Both the position numbers and the translations under genes were made by a program. Shown here in pieces: positions 1 through 9,096 of a DNA stretch of 64,000 nt; the first letter of the stretch is position 1; the number at the start of each line of letters is the position of its first letter. The notes below the pieces were generated by a model. It was given only the letters and a program-made list of their open reading frames with translations, searched no databases and was not told the origin of the DNA. Origin of the DNA: Bacillus sp. FJAT-28004 (GTDB lineage Bacteria > Bacillota > Bacilli > Paenibacillales > Paenibacillaceae); assembly GCF_001280845.1 (NCBI RefSeq), contig NZ_LGHP01000001.1, forward strand, positions 3,789,330-3,853,329, read 5' to 3'.

Positions 1-52
1 AGCACAGCAATGTGTGTAGCTGACGAATACTAATCGGTCGAGGGCTTATCCT
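1..52 (+). rRNA. 23S ribosomal RNA, 3' end (partial)
   Basis: The first about 50 bases match the conserved 3' end of bacterial 23S rRNA, including the segment reading ACTAATCGGTCGAGGGCTTA near the terminal helix. The rest of the gene lies outside the window. The exact mature end is estimated. About 160 bases of spacer without a tRNA separate it from the 5S gene. Confidence 0.9.
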
Positions 53-212
53 AAACACGTTTACCGTGACCCATACATCCGGTAGACAGCAGCATGAAGG
101 CTTCAGCAAGCCTAATCTTTCGTATCCAGTTTTCAGGGCGTAAACACCTTGAAGGACTTTGGTTGGATCTTTTCTGAGGAAACTCAGGATGGAGATTCAT
201 CGAAAAATCCAG

Positions 213-329
213 TTTGGTGGCGATGGCGGAGGGGAACCACGCGTTCCCATACCGAACACGACCGTTAAGCCCTCCAGCGCCAATGGTACTTAGACCGCAG
301 GGTCTTGGGAGAGTAGGACGTCGCCAAGC
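213..329 (+). rRNA. rrf: 5S ribosomal RNA
   Basis: About 117 bases begin with TTTGGTGGCGATGGCGGAGG and end with GTAGGACGTCGCCAAGC, the complementary ends that form helix I. The conserved internal segments (CCGAACACG, GTTAAGCCCTCCAGC, GAGAGTAGGACG) are in the expected order. It is the last gene of an rRNA operon read on the + strand. Confidence 0.96.
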
Positions 330-337
330 ACGAGAGA

Positions 338-367
338 CCTATCGCATGTTATGCGATAGGTTTTTTG
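338..367 (+). terminator. rRNA operon terminator
   Basis: A 10-bp stem (CCTATCGCAT paired with ATGCGATAGG, loop about 3 nt) is followed by six T residues, about 10 bases after the 5S gene. It is a standard Rho-independent terminator for the rrn operon. Confidence 0.92.
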
Positions 368-397
368 TTTCCGTAATTATAATTTCAATCATAAATA

Positions 398-438
398 AAG
401 GCCTTAGAACGCTCTGTATGCGCTTCTAAGGCCTTTTT
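398..438 (-). terminator. Terminator of the minus-strand membrane gene
   Basis: An imperfect inverted repeat (AAGGCCTTAGAA with TTCTAAGGCCTT) has a T-run on its + side and A/T-rich sequence on the other. It sits just downstream of the minus-strand gene at 440-970 and could also back up the rRNA terminator. Confidence 0.75.
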
Positions 439-439
439 G

Positions 440-970
440 TTATCGGTGATAATAAGATGCTTCTCTAGACTGGAGCCTAAGAACACCGTCCTTCTGCTCC
501 TTACGGAAAGAGAGGGAGAGAAGCATGCGTGGAATTAGCAGCCACAAGTGCCAACTAACAATGCTAATCATCAAAGATTCTTTAATCCATGGATATAAAA
601 GTGCAATGGCACAAAGGCCGATCCAGAACATATGACGATGAACTCGGCGAAAAAGGAACAGCTTAATATCATTAGCTGGTTTAAATCCAATCCATGGCGG
701 TGTAATGCGCCACACCCATTGCCGGTCTGCTGCTTCGTCAACTCGAATAAAGGTAAGCAATATGATCGCAATATGAATGATTTGTACGACAACGAAGCCG
801 AATAACCATGAAAATAGACCATCCATTTCATACATAAGCATTTGGAAGGCCAATAATACGGCTGAGATGAGCAAATGGCTCTGAATAAGCTCGGGACGAA
901 TGATTTTTCGTTTTACAAGCTGATATTGATAAATAGTAGCATTTTGTTGTTCGGATAATTTCTGACGCAT
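440..970 (-). CDS. Unknown membrane protein, 176 aa
   Basis: I do not recognise this family. The protein has a charged N-terminus of about 30 residues and three to four hydrophobic stretches (roughly residues 33-50, 55-75, 113-127 and 133-152), then a basic C-terminal tail rich in Arg, Lys and Ser, so it is predicted to be a small integral membrane protein. The ATG at 970 is preceded at a normal distance by AAAGGAC, which supports the start. It stands alone on the minus strand between the rRNA operon and gin and has its own terminator at 398-438. No enzymatic motif is visible. It is a real gene by its ribosome binding site and hydrophobic pattern, but the function is unknown. Confidence 0.7.
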   Translation of the reverse strand: MRQKLSEQQNATIYQYQLVKRKIIRPELIQSHLLISAVLLAFQMLMYEMDGLFSWLFGFVVVQIIHIAIILLTFIRVDEAADRQWVWRITPPWIGFKPANDIKLFLFRRVHRHMFWIGLCAIALLYPWIKESLMISIVSWHLWLLIPRMLLSLSFRKEQKDGVLRLQSREASYYHR

Positions 971-1202
971 GTTTGCAAGTCCTTTCTTTCTCAGAGATAC
1001 TGTAACTCTCGTTAACTATATCGGTATTCATTAGCAATTTGTCCATAGCTTTATGAAACATTTTTACAGATGCTGTAACCATTAGCCCATACAGGGCATA
1101 CGATATATAAATATTTGAAATGCGCTATGAAACAAGTATAAATAGATAGACTATGTGTCATAATAATAGCTAAATAGGGACGATCAGAAAGCGGGGATTG
1201 TT

Positions 1203-1394
1203 ATGGACGATAATCGCGAGTATCAGTGTATTATTTGTAATGAACAAAAGGCTGAAGGTCAGGGTATACGAATTGTTACCGGCTTTATCTGTGATAGCTG
1301 TGAAGCGGAAATGATACGAACAGACGTTAAGGATGCCAAATACCCATTTTTCATTCATCAAATGAAGCAAATATTTTTGGAGAAAAATGCATGA
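1203..1394 (+). CDS. csfB: Sigma-G inhibitor Gin (CsfB) family
   Basis: A 63-residue protein with paired cysteines (CIIC at about residues 9-12 and CDSC about 20 residues later), the zinc-binding arrangement of the Gin family. In B. subtilis, Gin is made early in the forespore under sigma-F; it binds and holds sigma-G inactive until engulfment and later counters sigma-E in the mother cell. The locus position just after an rRNA operon and before yaaO/tmk equals that of csfB in B. subtilis. The ATG is preceded by GCGGGG. The gene is followed directly by its own strong terminator, so it is probably monocistronic. Confidence 0.9.
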   Translation: MDDNREYQCIICNEQKAEGQGIRIVTGFICDSCEAEMIRTDVKDAKYPFFIHQMKQIFLEKNA

Positions 1395-1427
1395 GTGGTT
1401 TCTGATTACAGAAGCTGCTCTTTTTTT
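1393..1427 (+). terminator. Terminator after gin
   Basis: A 12-bp stem with some G-U pairs (GAGTGGTTTCTG with CAGAAGCTGCTC, loop ATTA) is followed by seven T residues. The stem begins inside the gin stop codon region. Confidence 0.85.
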
Positions 1428-1497
1428 GTAGAATTTATCGAGTATTATATAATAGGTATAGGAATTAATGTTTACTTGAGAGGATTGTAAATGAACA

Positions 1498-3027
1498 ATG
1501 AAGCCCTTTATTGCTCCGTTATTTGAAGCGCTTGTGAATCATGCCCGAAGAGAACCCGCCCGGTTTCACGTTCCTGGACATCATGGGGGACAAGCACTTA
1601 AGCAACATTTGTGGAATGACCAATCAAAATATGATTTAATCGATTATTTTTATAAAATAATGCAGCTAGATGTAACTGAAATTTCATCAACCGATGATTT
1701 GCATCATCCTGAAGCTTCTATTAAAGAAGCACAGCATTTGGCTGCAAAAACCTTTGGATCAGAGGAGACCTATTTTTTGGTAGGGGGAAGCACCTCTGGA
1801 AATATGGCGCTGTTGCTTGCCACATGCGATCCAGATGATATTGTTATCGTGCAGCGGAACGTACATAAATCGATTATAAATGGATTAAAGCTCGCAGGTG
1901 CCAGAGCAGTCTTCCTCTCCCCTCAGATTGAACCGATATCGGGGTTAGCGACGATACCGTCTGTGCAGCAATTGGAAGACGCTCTTATTCAATTTCCTAA
2001 TGCAAAAGCTGTCTTTTTGTCTAATCCAAACTATTACGGAATTAGTGTGAAGCTCGCGTCATATGTGGACGTCGTTCATCAGCATGATAAGCCTATTTTT
2101 ATTGATGAAGCTCACGGAGCTCATTATGGCATGGATCCATCATTTCCAGAAACGGCATTGTCAGAGGGAGCAGATGCAGTCGTACAGTCTGCACATAAGA
2201 CATTACCGACATTGACGATGGGGGCTCTTCTTCACATACAAGGAAACAGAATACCAAGGGTTATGTTACGTCAGTCTTTAGCGATGATTCAAAGCTCAAG
2301 TCCTTCGTTTCCGATCTTGGCTTCAATAGATATTTCCCGAGCAATGATTGATGTTATGGGCACAAGTCTTTTTAAACAAAGCCTCGAGTCAGCAGCGTTC
2401 TTCCGTCAATGGTTGCATCATCACTCATCCGTAATACGCGAAATGAAAATAGACGCTAGCAGCGATTCAAAGATGCGTTCAGATCCGCTGCGACTGGTGT
2501 TATACGATTCTAGTGGAAAGCGAACGGGATATGGGCTTCTGAAGCATTTAGAGCAATACGGCATTTTTGCAGAGATGGCAGATCCGCGGTACATAGTGCT
2601 TGTACTCGGCATTCAAACTTCATTGGAGGATATGAGAAGGCTTCAAGAGGCTATTGAGCCCCTTGAGTCCCATGACGCTATAAGTGAAAACTATAGTGAT
2701 CAGATGACGGTTGAAAGTAAGGGAAGTGCTGTACAAGTAGTTTCAATGAAATCCAGTCACAAAAGCGGAGCGATATCGGAGCCTGTTTCGTTTGCGAGAT
2801 CTAGGTTTAAGAACAAATCAAGTGAGCGAATACAGCTGCAAGATGCTGTACATCATATATCGGCAGAGATGGTCACACCTTATCCGCCAGGTATCGCAAT
2901 TTTATATCCCGGAGAAAGGATCACCGCACAGTTAATTGAACATATACTACAACTTGCTGCGATGGGTGCGAAGTTTCAAGGAGCCGCTGATGGGGCGATG
3001 AAAACTATATCTATATACCGTGAATAA
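1498..3027 (+). CDS. Orn/Lys/Arg decarboxylase family protein (YaaO-like)
   Basis: A 509-residue PLP-dependent fold-type I enzyme of the short Firmicute branch of basic amino acid decarboxylases. VPGHHGG is at 25-31, the PLP-contacting DEAHGAH at 203-209 and the probable Schiff-base lysine K234 in SAHKTLPTLT. A stop codon lies two codons upstream in frame, so the ATG at 1498 is the first possible Met; the spacing from GAGAGGA (about 13 nt) is long. Family members act on arginine or lysine to give agmatine or cadaverine; which substrate is used cannot be read from sequence. The order gin-yaaO-tmk equals that of B. subtilis, although xpaC and yaaN are not present between gin and this gene. Confidence 0.88.
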   Translation: MKPFIAPLFEALVNHARREPARFHVPGHHGGQALKQHLWNDQSKYDLIDYFYKIMQLDVTEISSTDDLHHPEASIKEAQHLAAKTFGSEETYFLVGGSTSGNMALLLATCDPDDIVIVQRNVHKSIINGLKLAGARAVFLSPQIEPISGLATIPSVQQLEDALIQFPNAKAVFLSNPNYYGISVKLASYVDVVHQHDKPIFIDEAHGAHYGMDPSFPETALSEGADAVVQSAHKTLPTLTMGALLHIQGNRIPRVMLRQSLAMIQSSSPSFPILASIDISRAMIDVMGTSLFKQSLESAAFFRQWLHHHSSVIREMKIDASSDSKMRSDPLRLVLYDSSGKRTGYGLLKHLEQYGIFAEMADPRYIVLVLGIQTSLEDMRRLQEAIEPLESHDAISENYSDQMTVESKGSAVQVVSMKSSHKSGAISEPVSFARSRFKNKSSERIQLQDAVHHISAEMVTPYPPGIAILYPGERITAQLIEHILQLAAMGAKFQGAADGAMKTISIYRE

Positions 3028-3140
3028 GCTGGAATAGCAGATTGATTTTGAAGATGAAGTAAATCTTGATTGTACAAGGAGTACCGCTTTGTTAATATAG
3101 AAGAAAGTATAGTTAACATAACGTTAGGAGAAGCCTTGGT

Positions 3141-3797
3141 TTGAGAAAAGGTATTTTCATTACCATAGAAGGCGGCGAGGGAGCCGGCAAATCGACACTG
3201 ATTGAACAGATAATGAATATGATGCTTCAAAGGGGAAAATCGATCACTACGACGAGAGAACCGGGTGGCATTCCGATTGCAGAACAGATTCGTGCTGTTA
3301 TATTGGATCGTGATAATACTGCAATGGATGCCAGAACAGAAGCACTGCTTTACGCGGCTGCTAGAAGACAGCATTTGGTGGAAAAGGTTGTTCCAGCACT
3401 GGAGCAAGGCGAAATTGTCATTTGTGACCGGTTCGTCGACAGCAGCTTGGCTTATCAAGGTTATGCGCGTGGACTTGGAATGGATGAGGTCTGGGCCATC
3501 AATCAATTTGCAATTAAAGAAGTTATGCCTGATCTGACGATCTACATGGATGTGTCTCCGGAAGTAGGACTCGGACGTATCGCACAAGCGTCAGAGAGAG
3601 AAATCAATCGCTTAGACCTTGAGAAACAGTCCTTCCATGAGAAGGTAAGAGAAGGGTATATGAAGCTGCTGGAGCAAAATCCTGAACGAATCGTGCTTGT
3701 AAATGCCGAAAATAGTTCAGATTTGGTGTTTGCTGACGTTTTATCAGCAATTGATGATCGATTTGCAGGATTTTTTGCAACCGATGTCAAACTTTAA
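3141..3797 (+). CDS. tmk: Thymidylate kinase
   Basis: A 218-residue kinase that phosphorylates dTMP to dTDP with ATP, needed for all dTTP supply. The P-loop GGEGAGKS is at 11-18 and the DRF segment ([12 protein letters not shown]) starts at about 96. A LID region rich in Arg and Glu follows at about 145-160, as expected for Gram-positive Tmk. The start is TTG at 3141, preceded by TAGGAG about 10 nt upstream; no better start lies nearby. It heads the run tmk-darA-yaaR-holB-ricT-yabA, conserved in Bacilli. Confidence 0.97.
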   Translation: MRKGIFITIEGGEGAGKSTLIEQIMNMMLQRGKSITTTREPGGIPIAEQIRAVILDRDNTAMDARTEALLYAAARRQHLVEKVVPALEQGEIVICDRFVDSSLAYQGYARGLGMDEVWAINQFAIKEVMPDLTIYMDVSPEVGLGRIAQASEREINRLDLEKQSFHEKVREGYMKLLEQNPERIVLVNAENSSDLVFADVLSAIDDRFAGFFATDVKL

Positions 3798-3848
3798 AGT
3801 ATAGACATATTTCTTTGTATTAATGGCTTTTTGTTATCAAGGCAATAA

Positions 3849-4256
<408 letters not shown>

Positions 4257-4271
4257 ATGGGCGTGATATAG

Positions 4272-4715
4272 GTGAAAATTGATCAAGGCTTCCGGCCGTT
4301 AGGCCAAAACCGTACAAACAACGAAGCGTCAAACAAACAGATACAGCCAAGAAGCTTCGCGGATGTGATGGTTCAGCAGGATGCTGACCGTACGCAAGAG
4401 CAGCTTCAACAGAAGCTGCAGGACATTCATAGACAGGGTGATCGTCTTGCTAGAGTGATGACTGTCCGTGAATTGAAAATTTATCGTCAAATGATCAAGC
4501 AGTTTTTGGAGGACACCATCAGACGCGGCGTTGTGCTGAAGGAAGTCAAAGGCTTCGATCGTAGAGGACGAATTAAACGATATAAACTGCTGGATGAGAT
4601 AGATGAGACACTCGTCTCCATGGCTGAGGATTTACTCGACAGTGAGCAAGGAAGAATTGACTTGCTCAACAGGATCGGAGAGATACGAGGTCTTCTTATT
4701 AATTTATTGTTTTGA
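4272..4715 (+). CDS. yaaR: YaaR family protein (DUF327)
   Basis: A 147-residue, highly charged, mainly helical protein that matches the YaaR/DUF327 family by sequence (for example REIKIYRQMI-like and GFDRRGRIKRYKLL-like segments) and by position between darA and holB. The biochemical function of the family is unknown; it is conserved across Bacilli. The start is GTG at 4272 with only a weak ribosome binding site, so it may depend on translation of darA 15 bases upstream. No membrane segment or signal peptide is seen. Confidence 0.88.
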   Translation: MKIDQGFRPLGQNRTNNEASNKQIQPRSFADVMVQQDADRTQEQLQQKLQDIHRQGDRLARVMTVRELKIYRQMIKQFLEDTIRRGVVLKEVKGFDRRGRIKRYKLLDEIDETLVSMAEDLLDSEQGRIDLLNRIGEIRGLLINLLF

Positions 4716-4748
4716 TGATAAGAGAGCAGGGAAAGGTAAGGAACGGCT

Positions 4749-5726
4749 ATGAGCTTCGATAATATTCCGGGGCAATGGAAAGCACAACGGATTCTGACTT
4801 ATGCTTTGCAGAGCGGTAAAATTTCTCATGCCTATTTATTCAACGGACCCTCAGGTACGGGAAGAATGGCGATGGCTCGCGAATTTGCGAAGGCGTTGTT
4901 TTGTACGGCAGGTATTGCCGCTGCATGCGGAGAATGCTTGGAGTGCAGAAAGTTTGAACATGGCAATCAGACAGACTTAACAATTATTGCACCTGATGGC
5001 CAGTCCATAAAAATCGACCAAATTCGCGAGCTGCAGCGGGACTTTTCTTATCGTAATAGCGGTACGAAGCGAAAAGTATATATGATTGAACAAGCTGACA
5101 AAATGACGCAGCAAGCTGCGAATAGTTTGTTGAAATTTCTGGAAGAACCGTTGTCGCCAGTTGTAGCTATTCTGATTACTGATAATGGACAAGCTGTTCT
5201 TCCTACTATTCGCTCACGTACGCAGTGGGTGCCCTTTCTGCCTATGTCACCTGAGATTATGCTGCAAACACTTATTGCTGAGGGAGCGCCGTCTATTTTG
5301 GCCCGAACTGTTGTTCAATTAACATCAGGTTTGGACGGTGCTAGACAATTTCTCCAGCAGAATCAGTTTGCAGAAATCAGAAGCCTAGTGATACAATTAG
5401 GCAAGGAGAGTTTGACCCGATTCACCGCGGCGATGATCACTGCTGGACAACAGCTATTCAAAACGGATTTAGTGGAGCATACACAATTGCTGTTGTCGTT
5501 ATTAGTTATATGGTTTAAAGATTTGATACAGTTCCAGGCCGGCAGGCAGGACAACATCGTTTTTATAGATCAGTTGGATTGGATAAGTAAGCATGCATTT
5601 AATCGTTCATTTGCAGGTTGGGTATCCTGCATTGAGCATACGTTAGAAGCGAGTAAGCGTATGCGAGCGAATGTTACACCTCAGCTCGCATTTGAGCAAC
5701 TATTGGTAAACCTACAGGAGGGCTAA
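4749..5726 (+). CDS. holB: DNA polymerase III subunit delta'
   Basis: A 325-residue AAA+ clamp-loader subunit that helps load the beta sliding clamp. The Walker A-like loop GPSGTGRM (33-40) has Arg where the P-loop lysine would be, and four cysteines (C52, C60, C63, C66) form the zinc module typical of DnaX and delta'. The SRC motif found in many homologues reads SRT here (TIRSRTQW). These features fit a subunit that does not itself hydrolyse ATP. The C-terminal half is the helical collar domain. The gene follows yaaR and is 3 bases from ricT. Confidence 0.95.
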   Translation: MSFDNIPGQWKAQRILTYALQSGKISHAYLFNGPSGTGRMAMAREFAKALFCTAGIAAACGECLECRKFEHGNQTDLTIIAPDGQSIKIDQIRELQRDFSYRNSGTKRKVYMIEQADKMTQQAANSLLKFLEEPLSPVVAILITDNGQAVLPTIRSRTQWVPFLPMSPEIMLQTLIAEGAPSILARTVVQLTSGLDGARQFLQQNQFAEIRSLVIQLGKESLTRFTAAMITAGQQLFKTDLVEHTQLLLSLLVIWFKDLIQFQAGRQDNIVFIDQLDWISKHAFNRSFAGWVSCIEHTLEASKRMRANVTPQLAFEQLLVNLQEG

Positions 5727-5729
5727 TTC

Positions 5730-6533
5730 TTGTATAATGTCATCGGCGTCCGCTTCAAGAAAGCGGGCAAGATCTATTACTTTGATCCGGTTGAACATCC
5801 CGTGGATAAGGAGCAACATGTTATTGTTGAAACAGCACGCGGAATCGAATACGGTAAAGTGGTGGTGGGACAGAAGCAAGTCGGTGAATCGGATGTTGTT
5901 CTTCCTCTTAAGAAAGTGATACGTATTGCAAGCGATGTGGATGCAAAAGTTGTCGAAGAAAACCGCGCCGCAGCCAAAAATGCGTTCTCCACTTGTCTTG
6001 AAAAGATTAAAGGTCATCAGCTTCGAATGAAGTTAGTTGACGTTGAGTTCACGTTTGACCGCAACAAGATTATTTTTTATTTTACGGCAGAAGGCCGGGT
6101 CGACTTTCGTGAGCTAGTAAAAGATTTAGCCAGCGTATTTCGAACTCGGATTGAACTCAGACAAATCGGGGTTCGGGACGAAGCAAAGATGCTCGGTGGT
6201 ATTGGTCCATGTGGACGAGTGCTTTGCTGCTCCTCATGGCTGGGTGATTTTGAGCCCGTATCGATCAAGATGGCCAAGGATCAGAACCTATCGCTTAATC
6301 CGACAAAAATTTCAGGATTATGCGGACGTCTTATGTGCTGTCTGAAATATGAGCATGACAATTACGAAAGCATTCGAGAAGAACTACCGGCAATTGGTAA
6401 ATTCGTAGTCACCTCATATGGTGAAGGTAAGGTAACTGGTATTAATACATCCACCAAAAGTGTGTATGTGCAATTATTTGATACACCAGGTAAACCGAAA
6501 GAACTGTCGATGGATGATGTCGTCATCAAATAA
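5730..6533 (+). CDS. ricT: RicT/YaaT, PSP1-domain regulator of mRNA maturation
   Basis: A 267-residue protein of the PSP1 family. In B. subtilis RicT forms the Y-complex with RicA and RicF, which carries two [4Fe-4S] clusters and directs RNase Y to maturation cleavages; it also affects sporulation and competence. Six cysteines suited to cluster binding are seen: C161, C166, C167, C198, C203 and C204, in PCGRVLCC and LCGRLMCC. The start is TTG at 5730, with AGGAGG at 5716-5721, 8 nt upstream and inside the end of holB. No ricA or ricF lies in the window. Confidence 0.95.
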   Translation: MYNVIGVRFKKAGKIYYFDPVEHPVDKEQHVIVETARGIEYGKVVVGQKQVGESDVVLPLKKVIRIASDVDAKVVEENRAAAKNAFSTCLEKIKGHQLRMKLVDVEFTFDRNKIIFYFTAEGRVDFRELVKDLASVFRTRIELRQIGVRDEAKMLGGIGPCGRVLCCSSWLGDFEPVSIKMAKDQNLSLNPTKISGLCGRLMCCLKYEHDNYESIREELPAIGKFVVTSYGEGKVTGINTSTKSVYVQLFDTPGKPKELSMDDVVIK

Positions 6534-6595
6534 GCGGCAGAGTGCGATTCTCACGGGTGAGGTTACACTCACGCTTGAAGCTCTGGGGTGGGAAC

Positions 6596-6997
6596 TTGGA
6601 GAAGAACAATATTTTTGCGAAAATGGACGAGTTGGATAACCAAGTAGGTGTGTTCCACAAAGAGCTTACGGATTTGAAGCAGAAGGTAAAAGAGCTGCTC
6701 GAGGATAATAAGCGTCTAAGTGAGGAGAACAACCAGCTGCGTCAGTTGTTTAAGAGAGAGGCTGAGCTAGAGCATGAAGTTGTTAAAGCTCCAGCCAAGG
6801 GAATTAAACCGGATGCAAGTAAAGAGGAACAGGTCATCACTGGCAATGCATTCGCGGAAGCGGGAGCAGCAATTGGTGAAGGCCATGATAACTTAACCCG
6901 GTTGTATCATGAAGGATTCCACATATGCAACGTTTATTACGGGCATTTGCGGACGGAAGGTGACTGTTTATTCTGTCTATCCTTTCTTAATAAATAG
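6596..6997 (+). CDS. yabA: Replication initiation control protein YabA
   Basis: A 133-residue protein with an N-terminal coiled coil (about 10-55, with heptad Leu/Glu/Lys pattern), a variable linker, and a C-terminal zinc module (HICNVYYG...DCLFC). YabA restrains DnaA by tetramer binding to DnaA and DnaN. An open frame extends to 6542, but homologues begin close to the TTG at 6596, which has GGGGTGGG just upstream; the ATG at 6623 is less likely. It ends the holB-ricT run and is followed by a hairpin with a T-tract. Confidence 0.93.
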   Translation: MEKNNIFAKMDELDNQVGVFHKELTDLKQKVKELLEDNKRLSEENNQLRQLFKREAELEHEVVKAPAKGIKPDASKEEQVITGNAFAEAGAAIGEGHDNLTRLYHEGFHICNVYYGHLRTEGDCLFCLSFLNK

Positions 6998-7015
6998 TGG
7001 AATCCGTACGACATG

Positions 7016-7045
7016 CCGCCCTTGCCGCAAAGGGCGGTATTTTTA
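7016..7045 (+). terminator. Terminator after yabA
   Basis: The stem CCGCCCTT paired with AAGGGCGG, loop GCCGC, is followed by a T-rich tract (TATTTTTATT). It separates yabA from trmN6 and may be partly leaky, since trmN6 has no clear promoter of its own. Confidence 0.75.
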
Positions 7046-7076
7046 TTAAATATATAATCAAGGAGCGGCCTCAATC

Positions 7077-7793
7077 GTGTCGGAACAAATAATCTTAGCA
7101 GAAAATGAACGTCTTGATGATCTTATGACAGAATCAGGTTTGAAAATTATACAAAGCCGGGAAGTATTTAGTTTTTCACTTGATGCTGTATTACTGTCGC
7201 GGTTCGCAAGTGTGCCAAAGCATGGACGAATTGCTGATTTATGTACGGGTAATGGTGTTATACCGATGCTTCTTACTACGAGAACGAATGCGCAAATCGA
7301 TGCTGTTGAGATTCAACCGAGGTTGGCGGATATGGCTAGAAGAAGCGTAATGCTGAATAAGCTGACGGAGCAAATAAACGTTATAGAGCAGGATTTGAAA
7401 TTGTACCCTAAGATTGCGGGCAATGGGGTATATGATGCGATAACTGTAAATCCGCCTTATATGCCAATAACAGCTGGGGAACAAAATGAAAATGAACATT
7501 ATGCGATTGCAAGGCATGAGATTCACTGTACGCTTGATGATGTAGCAGAAGCATGTTCTAGGCTGGTGCGACCAGGCGGCAAGGTGTCGATGGTTCATCG
7601 GCCGTCGCGCCTGCTTGATATCGTGGAAACGATGCGTAAATGGAGGCTTGAACCAAAACGGATTCAATTTGTTCATCCTCATGCAAAAGCAGAAGCTAAC
7701 ATGGTATTAATAGAAGCAATGCGCGATGGGAAACCTGACATCAAGCTTCTTCCACCAATTATGGTATATGAGAATGGGGTGCAGATCGTTTGA
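7077..7793 (+). CDS. trmN6: tRNA1(Val) (adenine-N6)-methyltransferase family (YabB)
   Basis: A 238-residue class I SAM-dependent methyltransferase. The SAM-binding loop is DLCTGNG at 54-60 and the N6-adenine catalytic motif NPPY at 125-128. Homologues (E. coli TrmN6/YfiC) methylate A37 of tRNA1(Val); the precise target in Bacilli is inferred from the family. The start is GTG at 7077 with AAGGAGCGG 8 nt upstream. The stop overlaps the rsmI start by 4 bases. The yazA endonuclease gene found here in B. subtilis is absent. Confidence 0.9.
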   Translation: MSEQIILAENERLDDLMTESGLKIIQSREVFSFSLDAVLLSRFASVPKHGRIADLCTGNGVIPMLLTTRTNAQIDAVEIQPRLADMARRSVMLNKLTEQINVIEQDLKLYPKIAGNGVYDAITVNPPYMPITAGEQNENEHYAIARHEIHCTLDDVAEACSRLVRPGGKVSMVHRPSRLLDIVETMRKWRLEPKRIQFVHPHAKAEANMVLIEAMRDGKPDIKLLPPIMVYENGVQIV

Positions 7794-8671
7794 ATATACA
7801 AAAAAGTTTTGCCGATGCTTCCAATGAAAATGTTGGGAGCCTTTATTTAGTCGCAACACCAATTGGCAATTTGGAAGATATGACTTTCCGTGCCATTCGA
7901 ACGTTGAAGGAAGTGCAGCTTATTGCTGCTGAGGATACGAGGCAAACACGGAAGCTGCTTACACATTTCGAGATTGGAACTCGTATTGTGAGCTATCATG
8001 AGCATAATAAGCAAGCTAGCGGCCCTGAACTGATCAGATTGCTTCTGGAAGGGCAATCAATCGCTTTAGTTAGTGATGCGGGCCTTCCTGCTATTTCTGA
8101 TCCAGGTGCGGATCTCGTGAAGGACGCAATTGAAAATGGGATATCTGTTATTCCTATTCCAGGAGCGAATGCAGCATTGTCTGCGCTTATTATATCGGGA
8201 TTGCCAACTGATCGATTTTTGTTTGCAGGCTTTCCACCGCGAGAGCGAAAATCATTAATGAAATGGCTGCTCGATATGCAAGCTCAGAGAGGGACCCTGC
8301 TTTTCTACGAGTCACCCCATCGTATAAACAAAACACTTGATGCACTTCAGGAATGTCTTGGCGATCGCCAAATAGCATGTATCAGAGAACTAACTAAACG
8401 CCATGAGGAAGCTGTTCGTGGGCGAATCTCGGAATGTATAACATGGTTTGAGGAGCATCCGCCGTTAGGTGAATTTTGCGTTGTAGTGGAAGGATCAGAG
8501 GGTGTTGGGGCAAGTGAACTGCCAACGGTAGACATTTGGTGGTCTGAGCTTGATCTTGCTGCTCATGTGGCTCATTATGAGCAGCAATTTGATCGTAAGG
8601 AAGCCATTAAGAAGGTAGCGCTCGATCGAGGACTGCCTAAGCGTGAAGTATATAATGAAGTAAATAGATAG
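7790..8671 (+). CDS. rsmI: 16S rRNA (cytidine-1402-2'-O)-methyltransferase
   Basis: A 293-residue tetrapyrrole-methylase-fold enzyme that 2'-O-methylates C1402 in the decoding centre of 16S rRNA. Family signatures are VATPIGNLEDMTFRAI near residue 22, AAEDTRQTRKLL and SDAGLPAISDPGADLV. The start is TTG at 7790, overlapping the trmN6 stop (TTGA), which points to translational coupling. The first about 15 residues are an extension relative to the catalytic fold. It converges on abrB. Confidence 0.95.
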   Translation: MNIQKSFADASNENVGSLYLVATPIGNLEDMTFRAIRTLKEVQLIAAEDTRQTRKLLTHFEIGTRIVSYHEHNKQASGPELIRLLLEGQSIALVSDAGLPAISDPGADLVKDAIENGISVIPIPGANAALSALIISGLPTDRFLFAGFPPRERKSLMKWLLDMQAQRGTLLFYESPHRINKTLDALQECLGDRQIACIRELTKRHEEAVRGRISECITWFEEHPPLGEFCVVVEGSEGVGASELPTVDIWWSELDLAAHVAHYEQQFDRKEAIKKVALDRGLPKREVYNEVNR

Positions 8672-8705
8672 ACGATTGTCCTAAACTAAAATAGTAGACA
8701 AAAAA

Positions 8706-8742
8706 AAGACCTTCCTGGCCGGGTTCAAGCGCAGGAAGGTAT
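8706..8742 (-). terminator. Terminator of abrB
   Basis: An inverted repeat (ACCTTCCTG and CAGGAAGGT, loop about 14 nt) has a run of seven T on the minus strand. It lies about 60 bases after the abrB stop. The + strand side lacks a T-run, so it mainly serves abrB. Confidence 0.8.
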
Positions 8743-8802
8743 CAAGGAGTATAAAAAAGGTTAGAATTAACAAGTTGATAAGTACAGTATAACTTATTTT
8801 TT

Positions 8803-9057
8803 TTATTTTGTCACAGGTGTTGGCATTTCTGACAAACAAACATGACAAACAATTTTTCCTTTGAAATAGGATACGTTTTCTGCATTGCCACAGAAGATAC
8901 ATGCAGGCTCATATTTCTTAAGCATGATGCGCTCGCCATCTACGTAGATTTCAAGTGCATCTTTTTCGCCTATTCCAAGTGTACGGCGCAATTCGATCGG
9001 TATAACGACGCGTCCTAGCTCATCAACCTTACGAACAATACCAGTAGATTTCATCAT
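8803..9057 (-). CDS. abrB: Transition-state regulator AbrB with zinc-ribbon-like C-terminus
   Basis: An 84-residue DNA-binding protein. Residues 1-52 are almost identical to B. subtilis AbrB (swapped-hairpin AbrB fold, with VDELGRVVIPIELRRTLGI). The C-terminal half is different: in place of the usual oligomerisation segment it has CIFC and CHVC, 14 residues apart, like a small zinc ribbon. AbrB represses many stationary-phase genes. The start is the ATG at 9057 (a second ATG follows at 9054), with GAGAGGGG upstream. The promoter at 9127-9155 is followed by a Spo0A-type box, as in B. subtilis, where Spo0A-P represses abrB. Confidence 0.95.
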   Translation of the reverse strand: MMKSTGIVRKVDELGRVVIPIELRRTLGIGEKDALEIYVDGERIMLKKYEPACIFCGNAENVSYFKGKIVCHVCLSEMPTPVTK

Positions 9058-9096
9058 AATCTATTATTGCCCCTCTCAAAATACGTTTCGTCATCG

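Noticed and set aside
52..212. tRNA genes in the 23S-5S spacer or in the gap yabR-spoIIE (where B. subtilis has two)
   Set aside because: No cloverleaf with GGTTCRANYCC arm and CCA-type end could be found in either place.
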